NCBI GenBank assembly: GCA_963921825.1
Contig: OY997590.1
Span: forward strand, 43,665,039-43,729,038
From: Erodium maritimum
Lineage: Eukaryota; Streptophyta; Magnoliopsida; Geraniales; Geraniaceae
DNA: 64,000 nt
Direction of reading: 5' to 3'
In this document: positions 10,276 through 21,581 of the stretch, piece by piece
Numbering within the stretch: the first letter of the stretch is position 1
Layout: the number at the start of each line of letters is the position of its first letter
Notes under the pieces: model-generated
What the model was told of the DNA's origin: nothing
Seen by the model: the letters and a program-made list of their open reading frames with translations, nothing else
Database searches by the model: none
Translations under genes and position numbers: made by a program

Positions 10276-11963
10276 TGTTGGGTCTCGAGGTAGGGTTGGA
10301 GATGAACCAACTCGCAGCGGAAAATCAATGAAAACCAAGAGACGATTAAAACCATGAAACAACTAACAAAGAATGGATTCACAAGAGAAAAATTCAGCAC
10401 TAGTTCTTACCAAAACAAGAACACCGGTTAACGAATGATTGGCTTGAGTCTCCAAGACGCCTACGTATCCACATGGGAATCAAAGCCACGTAGTTCTTCT
10501 CTTTGAGGACTCAAGAACACAAACATGGAGGTGGAAACTAGCCAAACCCGAAATGGCCATGGAAGAGGGAGAGAAAATGTGTTTCCTATTCTTGTCTTGT
10601 ATTTGTTATGTTGGAAAAAGATGACTTAAACATAACAAAACCCATACTTGTCCAACTAAAGGCATGGGAAAAGTATGGTGTCAAGTAAGGTGTAAATAGG
10701 ACAAAGTATGGCAAGACAAGATTGGGTTAGGTGGTGAATCACCAACACCTTAATCCTTGTCTTGCTTACTTAGTACTAATTAATCAAGACTTGATTAATT
10801 AGTTCCATGGGCCTTGGTTGCATGGGCCTTTCATGGGCCTCTTGGAACATGACCCGTGGCCATTTCCAACGAGGTCCCGTGATTCGCTCATCGCCTCCAT
10901 GCCTTCCATACCGGAAATGTCCAACATTATCCGACGCGATCAATCCCAAGACTCCAAGCCTTGTCTCGATCCGTAAAGTCCTATTCACTTACGGGCACAT
11001 GACCCAAAACCCAGTTTTGGTCATGTCCCGAGACAACTCCCTTTTGGCCATTCTCCATAAATGTGTCAATGAGTTTCATCCTCCGGTGTGACCCTTAGGT
11101 TTATGCATGTCAATAGATCAACGTAAAATCCCATTTTACTTGATCCTATTTAAGTGGCAACTAACGAGACTTTAGTATTGCCTGACACTACATAACGAAT
11201 CGACCCTGTCGATTCTAACCTTTCCGTCGTCCCTGTCATTATCCTTTTATCTCCGATATCCTGATTGAGATAAGGCATAGAGCCGTCATCCTTATTATTC
11301 TCAATCACCGTTCCTTGATATGTGAGATGACTGAAGATATGATACCCAGTATCATGTGCATGGCCATGCTATTCTTTCAGTCACTCTCGATCAAGCGGCC
11401 GAGAACCGATATCTTTCCCATACCATAGTATGAGGGATAAATCCCTTAGCCGTCTTTCGTGTCACTCATGTAGCCCGTCCCCAAGCCAATCTTGGCCGTT
11501 ATGGAAGCCCTATTACGGACAACGTTAGGCTCAGGTCAAACTCAGTTGTTGACTACATAGCGATCACAAAGACTCCTTGGTCTAAGGATACATGACAAGC
11601 TACAACACTGAATATGTTCATGACTTAATCTATGGCACATATTCAGGGCGGGTCGTCCAATATCATGTCCCACATGATATCTATGATCAGACTCCGGAAT
11701 CTCATTCCAATGACTAACAAAACGTAAGCCATAAAGAGCCATCTTTCATACTAGTCGCTTCTAGTGAAGCTTTGTTGACTAGGGACTCATCGAGTGTGAT
11801 CTATCTTGATCTATGGTTCTATTCGCATGGTGGGCATAGATCAGAGCACACATCGATATATTACTCCAACACATAAGTAATATAAAGCCGCTTTAATTTT
11901 ATTGCTAACGATGATATATACATTTGGACATTTAGGATTGAACTACGGGCACTAAGACTAACA
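10276..11963 (-). repeat. 5' LTR of the copia element
   Basis: 1688 bp, bounded by the primer site on the inner side and by target duplication GTTAA (11964-11968) on the outer side. Its variant bases agree with LTR 3568-5255 at most positions where LTR X and the recombinant LTR differ, confirming that these two are the genuine pair. Confidence 0.93.
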
Positions 11964-13014
11964 GTTAAGTCCCGTCGTGCGTTGGGTACGCAAGTCGGAA
12001 CCGTATGTAGACCCGTAGTTGTTTGAGTCATGTTTCTGATTGTGCGTATGTGCAGTGTTTGATTGCTGGTGTGCTGATTGTTTATTGCTGCGTGAAACGT
12101 TTTTAAGCTGTCGCGACTCGACGCAGGAGCTCTTGTAGTCGAACGTGACGGTGCTGATATCAAGTTGGTACAACGTAGTTCGGGGACGCCTGGACCGGGT
12201 TGTAACTACGTGATGTCAAGGATGAGGTTTTAAAATGAAAAGGGTGTGTTCTGATTTTGATTGGCCCTGTGGGCGTGTGTGACTTTGGTTGGCCCAGTGG
12301 GCGTGTGTTGTTGTTGTTTGGCCGTGTTGGCTTGTGGTTGACGTTGGGTGAGTGGTGTTTTGGTCCTGAATTGTTTTAAGTGTGGCATTGGTTTGGCGGT
12401 CAAATGTCTGCGACGCACAAGTGTGCGGGTTGCTAGGAGAAGGGTAGGATGCGAGTGCCCTAGGATAGACGTGATGGTCTGTTAGGTGCAAAGTCGTTGC
12501 AGCTACAGGACGGGCCATGGACTGGCCCGATAGAAAACGTGGTTGGAGCCTCTATTTTGGCCCGGAATGAGGCACGGCCCATATGGCCTGCCGGCCCGGA
12601 ATGGGGCACGGCCCATATGGCCTGCCGGCCCGGAATGGGGCACGGCCCATATGGCCTACCGGCCCGGAAGGGGGCACGGCCCATCTGGCGTGCCGGCCCG
12701 GTAGGTGACACAGCCCGGCCCACTTACCGGCCTGGTCCAGTCAGCTACTTTCAAAAAAAAAATATCTTTGTCTGTTTCGTTGTGCGGTTAGGTTTGTTGT
12801 TGCGTGGCTTGGTGCACGTTTGTGCGGTCTATCTGAGGTCTCTTTACGTATTATAATAATTAAAGTATTAATGACGTGAGCGGTGTGACGTTTAGTGACG
12901 AGTGCGCCAGAGATAGACGTAGACCTTATGAACGCTAGTATTTTGAGCGTGTCGTCTTATTATAAGTTTCGCAAACTAAATGTTTGCGTGTATTCGTGCA
13001 GAGGATACTGAGAC
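11964..13014 (+). other. Leader of element B (continued)
   Basis: The sequence resumes with the duplicated GTTAA and is homologous, in opposite orientation, to the leader of C around 21291-21540: the same 'gacagctt...cgcgactcga' block and the same block of repeated 'ggcccagtgggcgtgt' units (12255-12340). No long frame precedes the gag start at 13015. A separate set of GC-rich repeats sits at 12560-12720. Confidence 0.75.
12560..12720 (+). repeat. GC-rich tandem repeat in B leader, about 36-bp unit
   Basis: Four to five copies of a unit built on GGCACGGCCCATATGGCC plus TGCCGGCCCGGAATG. Each unit contains the small palindromes CCATATGG and GCCGGC. I do not see an equivalent in the leader of C, so the array expanded in B or its close relatives. 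Confidence 0.85.
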
Positions 13015-13536
13015 ATGGCTCGTGGCAGACGAGGACGCTCAGCCAGTACACGGGGACGGGCGCCCGCGCGAGGCAGGCGGGGACAGTAAGTAGGGACACC
13101 AGGACGGGTGCCAACCGTTGAGCCCGCTGAGTACGCGGAGGCGCAGGGTACTCCTATCGGAGAAGACAGGAGGAACGACGCGGGACCTTCTACGGGAACG
13201 CCCAGCGTCCCGCGGGTCACAGACCCTCCCGCTACTACCGCCCTGGACGAGCTGACCAGGACAGTCCAGAGTTTAGTGGCGATTATCGCCAGTCGAGAGT
13301 AGGCTCCGGAGGCAGCAGCGGTCCCAGTGAGGCCCGTTCAGGCAGAGGACCATACAGCCCGTACCCTGCTGGACTTCCTGAAGCTAGGGATACCTACATT
13401 TGTCGGGGAGACGAACCCCGACCTAGCCGAGAGGTGGCTAGAGCAGGTCACGCGGGACCTGGATACATCAGGTATCGAGGATGGCCACCGTAGAGTGTCC
13501 TTCGCAGCTCACCAGCTGAGGGACAGCGCCTACCAC
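13015..13536 (+). pseudogene. Gag of element B, N-terminal part
   Basis: An ATG at 13015 opens a frame rich in Arg and Gly. The same frame continues through two nonsense codons (TAA about 13087, TAG about 13300) into clear chromovirus Gag sequence: T-L-L-D-F-L-K-L-x-I-P-x-F-x-G-E-x-N-P-D-x-A-E-R-W-L. Gag forms the intracellular particle that packages element RNA. The frame stops at codon CAC (13534-13536) where element C is inserted, and resumes in the same phase at 24736 with two Trp codons. Confidence 0.85.
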
Positions 13537-16500
13537 TGTCACGCCCCAATTTCAGTAAACCGAACTCAGGACGTGAACCTTTAAAACAATAAAACATTTT
13601 GAACCCTTTTTCATTAAATCACTTTCAAATCACCATTTGTTCAACAAAAATGATATTTACAACTTAAAACACGTCCCAACAAGTGGACAAAAGGATGGTA
13701 TCCGTCGCTAGACTCAAATAAACCTAGAATCCCGCTCCTAGCTCTTCAAGCTTTAGAAGCTCACCTAGTCCAACCTGCGACCGGTACCTGTAGGAAAAGC
13801 AGCTAGAGGTGAGCGTTCGCTCACCACCACAGATAACAGACTGACTACGGCATACTTAGCAGACAATGACGGTAACACCAACAACCAACTCAACATCGGG
13901 GATCATTGTCCCCAAACTCAAGTAACCCGACTGACACACACACACTGATACTTTCCTCAACCGACTCAACACTCGGACTCTTAATGTAGACCCAACACCA
14001 CGATCACGACCTCTTCCAAGGACTCAAAAGACCACCACGCAACACCCAAGATCACAAAGGATCGCACACCAAACAAGATCACAAAGGATCGCATACCAGC
14101 TGCTCAGTAACCTCCCTCACGCCCTTTACCGATCTCATCAGGTCAGGCGGTCGACCTGTCGCAATTCGTCGACACAAAGTCGGATCAGGCTGTCGACCTA
14201 TCGCAATTCATCAACACAAAGTCGGATCAGGCTGTCGACGTATCGCAATTCATCGACACAAATTCGGATCAAGCTGTCGACCTATCACACTCACAACCCC
14301 GAACCACACACGCGCGGCCAGGACCCCTTTGTTGTCGGGCGGGCCCCCTACCCCGTCTGAACATGCAGACGCGTGTGATCGAGGACCCCCGTTTCATGAA
14401 GCGTGCCCACAACCTCAGGTAACCACAATCACAATCACAAACAAAGTTCAACAAACAGCAACAACACAAGTTCAGCACTCCACAGGCACTCATGGCCACC
14501 CAAGACACCAACGGTAAAACACGGACTCAACAACCCCCCAGGCACTCACGGCCTCCCAAGATACATCAACAGTAACTCACGGGCTCAACAACCCCACGGG
14601 CACTCACGACCTCTCAAAACAACCAACCATAACTCACGGGCTCAACAACCCCACGGGCACTCACGGCCACTCAAAACCACCAACAGTAACTCACGGGCTC
14701 AACAACACCACGGGCACTCACGGCCTCCCAAGACACACCAATGGTCAAGACACGGGTTCAACAACCCAACAGGCCCTAACGGCCTCCCAAGACACACCCA
14801 TAGTAAAGACACGGGTTCAACAACCCCACAGGCACTCATGGCCTCCCAAGACACCACCAATAAAGACACGGGTTCAACAACCCCGCGGGCAGTCATGGCT
14901 TCCCAAGACACCAACAGTAAAACACGGGCTCTCATGGCCACCCAAGACACAACAGTAAACCACGGGCTCTCATGGCCTCCCAAGACACAAAATACACAAA
15001 TAACCTCTGGCATAACCAATGCCTCCAACAGTTCTAATATCAACAGTTTCACAATCAACCTCCGGGCATGGTCATATGCCTCCAGTACTTTTAATATCGA
15101 TAAGTTCGCAATCAACCTCCGGGCATGGTCATATGCCTCCAGTAATTCTAACATCGCTAAGTTCTCTGCTCCTACGACACTACTAAGTGTCACATGCAAT
15201 TCTAGTGATCGGTACGTTCCCGTATCATGCCTTTCTAATATTCGATAAACCTACGTAACCCACGACACCCCTGTGTCACATGCAATTCTACTGTTAACGT
15301 TCCCTAGTCAGGGCCGAGTTCCGGCTACTTTTCCCTACCTCGTGCGTGTTCTCCAAAAGTACCCAAATAAGCCCCGGCGTGATCTCCGTCACTCGCCTAA
15401 CTTTCCTTGGCCCCGGTCCGCAGCACGATCTAAAAGAACACAATTTTAAACGCTTTTAAGCTTGCAGGCATAAGGCTGAATTTTAATAAACCTGACGCCC
15501 AAAAGTAACCCCGACAATGTCGATCACTCCCAAACTCCCCAATTACTCGACATTGTCGATATTGGACCCGAAAAGGCCCGATTCGCCCTACATGGCGAAT
15601 CTGCCCGGGTTTTGTAAATGCCCTTCCGGGGCTCCAAAAATTCCCGTTTTCGTTTCTACGGTCTTAAAATAATTCAAGGGTACCAAGGCACTCGACGGAA
15701 TCGAATTCCGACTTCCGAGTCAATTAATTAGCGTTTAAAGTTTCTAAACCCGATAAATGCAACTTTTGCAATTTAATTCCAAATTTCGATCCGGTTATGG
15801 ATTAATGATCCAGGGAACGTTCTAAACCACCCGAACACAAAAACCCGATACCCGGGCACGTGGGCCGCACACGGCCACAATGGGAAAAATTCCCTTTTCG
15901 CCCCAAAACGTTCTTAACGAACTCCAAACCTCAACCAATCATCTTTAAACCAAACTTAAACAAAACCCAACCATATTTGAATCGTTTAAACTCAAACCCT
16001 AAAATTCAAACTTTCCAAAACGAAAATCGGTTAGGTGCTCACCGTAGAGAATGACGGTGTGAACTCGCTTCTTCTATCGTTGAGACGATCCACCGGTCGG
16101 ATGATCGAGAAACGTCACAAATTCCCCAAGCCTCTTCTCTTTTCTCTCCTTTTCTCCTAACTCATTTTATCTCTCTAAAACCTACCCTTTTCTTCTTCTT
16201 TTTTTGAAATGGACGTGTATCATCTTATTTCCCTTTTGTTTTATTAAAAAACTAACACTTTAAAAAGAAAAACTAACCATCAAAGTCTTGTCTTGTCTTG
16301 TCCCAAAACCTAACACCACCACTTGTTTGACAAGTGGCAAGGTGGGTCCCACACCTTTTTTGGAAAATATCTACTAGATATTTTCCAATCAGATTCGCGA
16401 AATTCGGACGTTTCGGGCCCCGAACGGGAACTTTTTCCAACAAATTACGAAACTTGACGGGCTACAAGGAAACGGATCAACTAAGACCGATGCGACGACG

Positions 16501-16765
16501 ACTAAGCTTTTTGGACCCAAAACAGTCCTCGAATGGACCAAAAAGTCGCTCGGTTGACTTTTCCAACGAAAAGTCAACATTTCCCAAATTGATCAGAAAG
16601 TTTCCCTAAGTCCCCCGGAACTCACTTTGGTCGATATCGGGGTCAACTTAAGTCCGGTATGACCCTCGGGGCCAAATTTAGGTTCAATCAAGTGTCTGCT
16701 GAAATTTTTTAAATTTTATTGTTTTTCGCAGATTTGACTAGCGTTGACCGGGAGTGGTTATTACA
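13537..16765 (-). repeat. 3' LTR of element C (3229 bp)
   Basis: In + order it starts TGTCACGCCCCAATTTC and ends GGTTATTACA, directly followed by the antisense purine tract (ATCTACCCCCC). It contains the same ordered landmarks as the other Tekay-like LTRs here: TGAGC dyad (13808-13825), two tandem-repeat arrays, the paired CGACAATGTCG dyads (15511-15560) and the GATTCGCC hairpin (15580-15601). It carries a stretch of about 50 bp near 15945-16030 that the partner LTR lacks. Confidence 0.9.
14145..15000 (-). repeat. Two tandem arrays inside LTR C (left copy)
   Basis: Region 14145-14290 has about three to four copies of a 45-bp unit around 'ggatcaggctgtcgacctatcgcaa'-type sequence. Region 14481-15000 has about ten copies of a unit of about 40-60 bp around 'gggcactcacggcctcccaagacac'. 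Copy number differs among the LTRs and explains much of their length variation. Confidence 0.85.
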
Positions 16766-17837
16766 ATCTACCCCCCTTAAAGGAATTTCGTCCGTGAAAT
16801 TTAAAACAAACGTACCTCTGGAGTCGAACAGATCGGGGCACCTCGCGCGAACCTTGTCCTTGTGCTCCCAAGTCGACCCGGCCTCGTGGTCCCCCCACCG
16901 CACCCGTTCTAAGCGGATAACCTTTCCGCGCAGGACCTGCTCTCGGGGATCCGTTTCCCAAACCGATTTCTCCTCATACGAGACATCACCTGTTACCTCG
17001 ACATCTGCCCACTCAATGACGTACTCAAGACCTCGAAAGGCCTGATACACCGCGGGGCTAACCCGCCTCCGCCGCGGTTGAAACGCACCAGTCCACCCTT
17101 CGGACTCATCTCTAGGGATACATGACCACCGACTGCTGACTCGAGAGGTCGGCGCCGTCTGTCATCATAGCTCCTGCTCACTCTGCGCGGTCTTCAACCG
17201 CTCACGCCTCGGCAAGACCGACTCAACTGTCTCTCGGTCCAGTTCTAGACCCAGTGAACCCTTATTCCTCACTTCCGCCCCACACACGGGCGACCGACAC
17301 GGCCTACCATACAACGCTCCGAACGGTGCCATCATGATACTGGCCTGAAAGCTGTTGTTGTAGGCGAACTCGGCTAATCGCTCACGAAATCCATCGTGAC
17401 GTGCCCCCATTTCCACTGTGCAACCCGCAGTGGTTGCAGTAATCCAGCGGGACGCTGTTGTTGGGCTCTCACCTGCCGACGACTGAGGCATCACGATACT
17501 AACTCCGCGACCGCTCTCCGCATCCTGCTCCACTAGACATGCCACTAAATGTCGCGCTCATCTTAGTGCTACCCACGTGCACTATCAGACGCGAATGTTG
17601 CGACTCTCGCAGCTCGTCGCCTCCACCGTTACGCGGTACGAACCACCCTCCGCGATACCGTAACTCCCAATTAGCCCGACGATCCCAGTCCTCGGCGTCA
17701 ACACCGCCGACAACTCTCTCCCGGACCTCTGTCGTCTCGACATCCACTGACTGTGCTTCTATTCCCCGGCCAAGCCGGGTGGGCTGAATCACCAAGAAGT
17801 ACATGGCCACACCGCCAGTAACCTCTTCTAGCTCCAA
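16766..17837 (-). pseudogene. Element C integrase and chromodomain remnant with purine tract
   Basis: On the minus strand, 17165-17545 encodes F-A-Y-N-N-S-F-Q-A-S and L-Y-G-R-P-C-R-S-P-V-C, the C-terminal integrase block of Tekay-type elements. Region 16793-17050 encodes D-V-S-Y-E-E-K, R-E-Q-V-L-R-G-K-V-I-R-L and V-R-W-G-D-H-E-A-G-S-T-W-E, the chromodomain-type tail thought to guide integration to heterochromatin. The catalytic core between the zinc region (17499-17837) and the F-A-Y-N-N block is deleted. Several frame changes occur. Positions 16766-16783 form the purine tract. Confidence 0.85.
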
Positions 17838-17855
17838 CCCGAGCGTGCCTAGTCC

Positions 17856-18415
17856 TCATATCATGTCCCACTCTCGGACTAATATGCTAGTAAGACTCGG
17901 GACCGACTTCCTACTCAGGGCGTCGGCAACCACGTTTGCCTTACCCGGATGATAGTGTAGCTCAAAGTCGTACTCCTCGAGTAGTCCCACCCATTGCCGC
18001 TGGCGCGTATTCAGGTCTCGTTGGAAAGAGATGTACTTAAAGCTCTTATGATCCGAGAACACCTGAAATCGCTCGTCGCCAGTAACAGCCGGTATTGGCT
18101 CGGCACTTCGCCAGCCAATCCATTCCCAAGATTACGTTAAAGGTTGTCATTCTGTAAGTATCCTTCCCACGGACACACGCGCAAGCTCAGTCGCTGCCGA
18201 ACCTCACGGAACCTCGCGGTCTCTCTAAGACCTCGCTCCACTACTGTCGTTGTGCTTACCAACTCCGAACGTACCCGAATCCTCGGGGTGAGGACTCGAT
18301 CCAACATCAGGGCTCTTGAGCCCTCTCTCGAATCTCCTGTATCGGTTCGCTTCTCCAACTCTGCAGGCACGACACGCCCTAGTCAACACCACCCCACCAC
18401 CAACCGGCGTGTCCA
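17856..18415 (-). pseudogene. Element C RNase H end joined to gag-like and protease pieces
   Basis: Minus-strand 17856-18062 shows F-S-D-H-K-S-x-K-Y-I...[20 protein letters not shown], the RNase H end of chromoviruses. Further on, 18137-18370 reads like the gag segment L-x-x-T-x-T-V-V-E-R-G-L-R-E-T-A-R-x-R-E-V-R-Q-R. It runs into a protease-end-like piece, while 18380-18415 encodes D-T-P-V-G-G-G from protease. A gag fragment therefore interrupts protease, and RT is absent: a rearranged, non-coding interior. Confidence 0.7.
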
Positions 18416-20103
18416 TGTTAGTCTTAGTGCTCGTAGTTCAATCCTAAATGTCCAAATGTATATATCATCGTTAGCAATAAAATTAAAGCGGCTTTATATT
18501 ACTTATGTGTTGGAGTAATATATCGATGTGTGCTCTGATCTATGCCCACCATGCGAATAGAACCATAGATCGAGATAGATCACACTCGATGGGTCCCTAG
18601 TCAACAAAGCTTCACTAGAAGCGACTAGTATGAAAGATGGCTCTTTATGGCTTACGTTCTGTTAGTCATTGGAATGGGATTCCGGAGTCTGATCATAGAT
18701 ATCATGTGGGACATGATATTGGACGACCCGCCCTGAATATGTGCCATAGATTAAGTCATGAACATATTCAGTGTCGTAGCTTGTCATGTATCCTTAGACC
18801 AAGGAGTCTTTGTGATTGCTATGTAGTCAACAACTGAGTTTGACCTGAGCCTAACGTTGTCCGTAACAGGGCTTCCATAACGGCCAGGATTGGCTTGGGG
18901 ACGGGCTACATGAGTGACACGAAAGGCGGCTAAGGGATTTATCCCTCATACTGAGGTATGAGAAAGATATCGGTTCTCGGCCGCTTGATCGAGAGTGACT
19001 GAAAGAATAGCATGGCCATGCACATGATACTGGGTATCATATCTTCAGTCATCTCACATATCAAGGAACGGTGATTGAGAATAATAAGGATGACGGCTCT
19101 ATGCCTTATCTCAATCAGGATATCGGAGATAAAAGGATAATGACAGGGACGACGGAAAGGTTAGAATCGACAGGGTCGATTCGCTATGCAGTGTCAGACA
19201 ATACTAAAGTCTCGTTAGTTGCCACTTAAATAGGATCAAGTAAAATGGGATTTTACGTTGATCTATTGACATGCATAAACCTAAGGGTCACACCGGAGGA
19301 TGAAACTCATTGACACATTTATGGAGAATGGCCAAAAGGGAGTTGTCTCGGGACATGACCAAAACTGGGTTTTGGGTCATGTGCCCGTAAGTGAATAGGA
19401 CTTTACGGATCGAGACAAGGCTTGGAGTCTTGGGATTGATCGCGTCGGATAATGTTGGACATTTCCGGTATGGAAGGCTTGGAGGCGATGAGCGAATCAC
19501 GGGACCTCGTTGGAAATGGCCACGGGCCATGTTCCAAGAGGCCCATGAAAGGCCCATGCAACCAAGGCCCATGGAACTAATTAATCAAGTCTTGATTAAT
19601 TAGTACTAAGTAAGCAAGACAAAGATTAAGGTGTTGGTGATTCACCACCTAACCCAATCTTGTCTTGCCATACTTTGTCCTATTTACACCTTACTTGACA
19701 CCATACTTGTCCCATGCCTTTAGTTGGACAAGTATGGGTTTTGTTATGTTTAAGTCATCTTTTTTCAACATAACAAACACAAGACAAGAATAGGAAACAC
19801 ATTTTCTCTCCCTCTTCCATGGCCATTTCGGGTTTGGCTAGTTTCCACCTCCATGTTTGTGTTCTTGAGTCCTCAAAGAGAAGAACTACGTGGCTTTGAT
19901 TCCCATGTGGATACGTAGGCGTCTTGGAGACTCAAGCCAATCATTCGTTAACCGGTGTTCTTGTTTTGGTAAGAACTAGTGCTGAATTTTTCTCTTGTTA
20001 ATCCATTCTTTGTTAGTTGTTTCATGGTTTTAATTGTCTCTTGGTTTTCATTGATTTTCCGTTGCGAGTTGGTTCATCTCCAACCCTACCTCGAGACCCA
20101 ACA
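18416..20103 (+). mobile_element. Solo copia LTR with GTCCA target duplication
   Basis: A complete 1688-bp LTR of the same family as 3568-5255 but in the opposite orientation (TGTTAGTC...GACCCAACA). Five-base duplications GTCCA flank it at 18411-18415 and 20104-20108. It splits the protease of C at the D-T-P-V-G-G codons. A solo LTR with intact duplication is the product of LTR-LTR recombination that removed the interior. At several sites it shares bases with LTR X rather than with the full copia element. Confidence 0.95.
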
Positions 20104-20230
20104 GTCCAGACGCAGGGGTGGGCTCAACAGCTCTAAAATCAGCCCCAACCTCTCAACACAACTCGACGAACAAACGAGTGTGACATCCCGGCATCCAATA
20201 AAACTGATGCCCAAATCGGAGACCGAACAC
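20104..20230 (-). pseudogene. Element C protease, N-terminal piece
   Basis: After the solo LTR the minus strand continues a retroviral-type aspartic protease: L-L-D-A-G-M-S-H-S-F-V at the active site, where the family has D-(T/I)-G-A-S-H-S-F. This changes the catalytic D-x-G-A environment. Together with 18380-18415 it accounts for roughly the first half of protease. Confidence 0.7.
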
Positions 20231-21290
20231 CCACTCCATTAGTCACCCTGGTAAGGTCTAGTGCAACCCTCACACGGTCCTCGATGCATTTACTTATAAC
20301 TTTCCGCAACCAAACCAGTGTTCGCTACTCATCCCTTGCGGGAAAAGTAGTAAAGAGGATGAGCGTTATGCTCACCTCCACGGACACCCGTTCGATTATG
20401 GCATACTAGTAACGCACTAAAGACTTAACGATCTAACCAGGGCAACCACTACCTCAAAACCTGATGTCAAACGTCACACTGCTCACGCTAACAACACCTC
20501 AAGTACTCGCTCAAGTAAGATAAACCTCGACACGGGAAACAAGTCCTCAATTCAGTAAAACACTATTGCTAACCACCTCAATATCCCAATTACCCGATCA
20601 CGTAGGGAAACCTCAAGACGGGGATCACGCTCTCAACTAAGCAAACACTATTTCTCACACTATCAATACCCCCATAACCCGATCACATAAGGAACCCTCA
20701 AATAAACCGCACAAACGTGCACCAAGTCACGCAAATACAACGCGACAATCACGTAAACAAGACGGTGAAAAAGACAGGGGTCACGGACCGGTGACAGACC
20801 CCGTCACGGTTGGGGTCACGGTGCCGTGAAAAAGGCCCTAAAATGGCCAAAACCCTCTGATCCGTCACGGCTCCGTGACAGGATCCGTGACTCTCGCGCA
20901 GGCCAGTTTTCCAAAAACGCCTCAAACTTGACCCTTATTCCTTTTTAACCTCAAAGAGAAACCTTGGACGACGCACACACTCGACCAACAACTCAACAAC
21001 CCACGTACAAAAACTTAAGACCAAACACAAGTCTCCCAACCTCAATCATAAGCCAACACGGCCAAACGACAACAACAACAACGACAACGACACCCGCCCA
21101 TCGGGCCAACCAAAGTCGAACCATGCCCACCGGGCCAACCAAAACCACACACGCCCACAGGGCCAAGCAAAATCAAACACGCCCACAGGGCCAACCAAAA
21201 CTCCACAACACGCCCACCGGGCCAAACAATTCAAGAAACTTTCTCCTTTTCATTACAAACCCTATTTCTTAACATCAGGTAGTTACAACC
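20231..21290 (-). other. Unassigned C interior, with diverged LTR-like block and CCGTGAC cluster
   Basis: No long frame. Around 20320-20400 the minus strand resembles the part of Tekay-like LTRs around the TGAGC dyad (here GTGAGCATAACGCTCAT), but is too diverged to be LTR C. Region 20780-20900 carries at least six copies of GTCACGG or its complement CCGTGAC, arranged partly as inverted pairs. Region 21050-21235 holds antisense 'gggcgtgt..ggttggccc' units of about 28-30 bp as in the leader of B. Confidence 0.55.
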
Positions 21291-21581
21291 CGGTCCAGGC
21301 ATCCCCGAACTACATTGTACCCACTTGACGTCAACACCGTCACACTCGACCACAGGGGCACCCCTGAGTCGAGTCGCGACAGCTTAAAAACTTTTCACGC
21401 AGCAACACACAAACAGTATGCCAGTAACCCCGTACTGCACATACACACAAACACAAGCAGGACTCACAACACAACGGGTCTACACACGGTTCCCGACCTG
21501 CGTACCCAACGTACGACGGGACTTTACCCACCTAATTGACGTACAGTCCGAGGTGTGAAACCTCGAGCTCTGATACCAAGC
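21291..21581 (-). promoter_or_regulatory. Leader and primer-binding site of element C
   Basis: The primer site on the minus strand is GCTTGGTATCAGAGCTCG directly after the LTR end GGGGCGTGACA. It matches the initiator tRNA-Met site better than the B copy (C retained where B has T). The leader is homologous to that of B over about 250 bp. Confidence 0.85.

Larger units (their letters stand above)
3568..11963 (-). mobile_element. Ty1/copia LTR retrotransposon, structurally complete, coding region decayed
   Basis: An 8396-bp element on the minus strand with 1688-bp LTRs at 3568-5255 and 10276-11963. It has 5-bp target duplications GTTAA (3563-3567 and 11964-11968), an initiator-Met primer site beside the right LTR and a purine tract beside the left LTR. 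The domain order on the minus strand is gag zinc knuckle, protease, integrase, reverse transcriptase, RNase H, as in copia elements. The LTRs differ at about seven positions that I could find (about 0.4%), so insertion is recent, yet every domain is broken by stops, frameshifts or deletions. It was probably moved in trans by a relative. Lineage within copia is not resolved. Confidence 0.95.
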
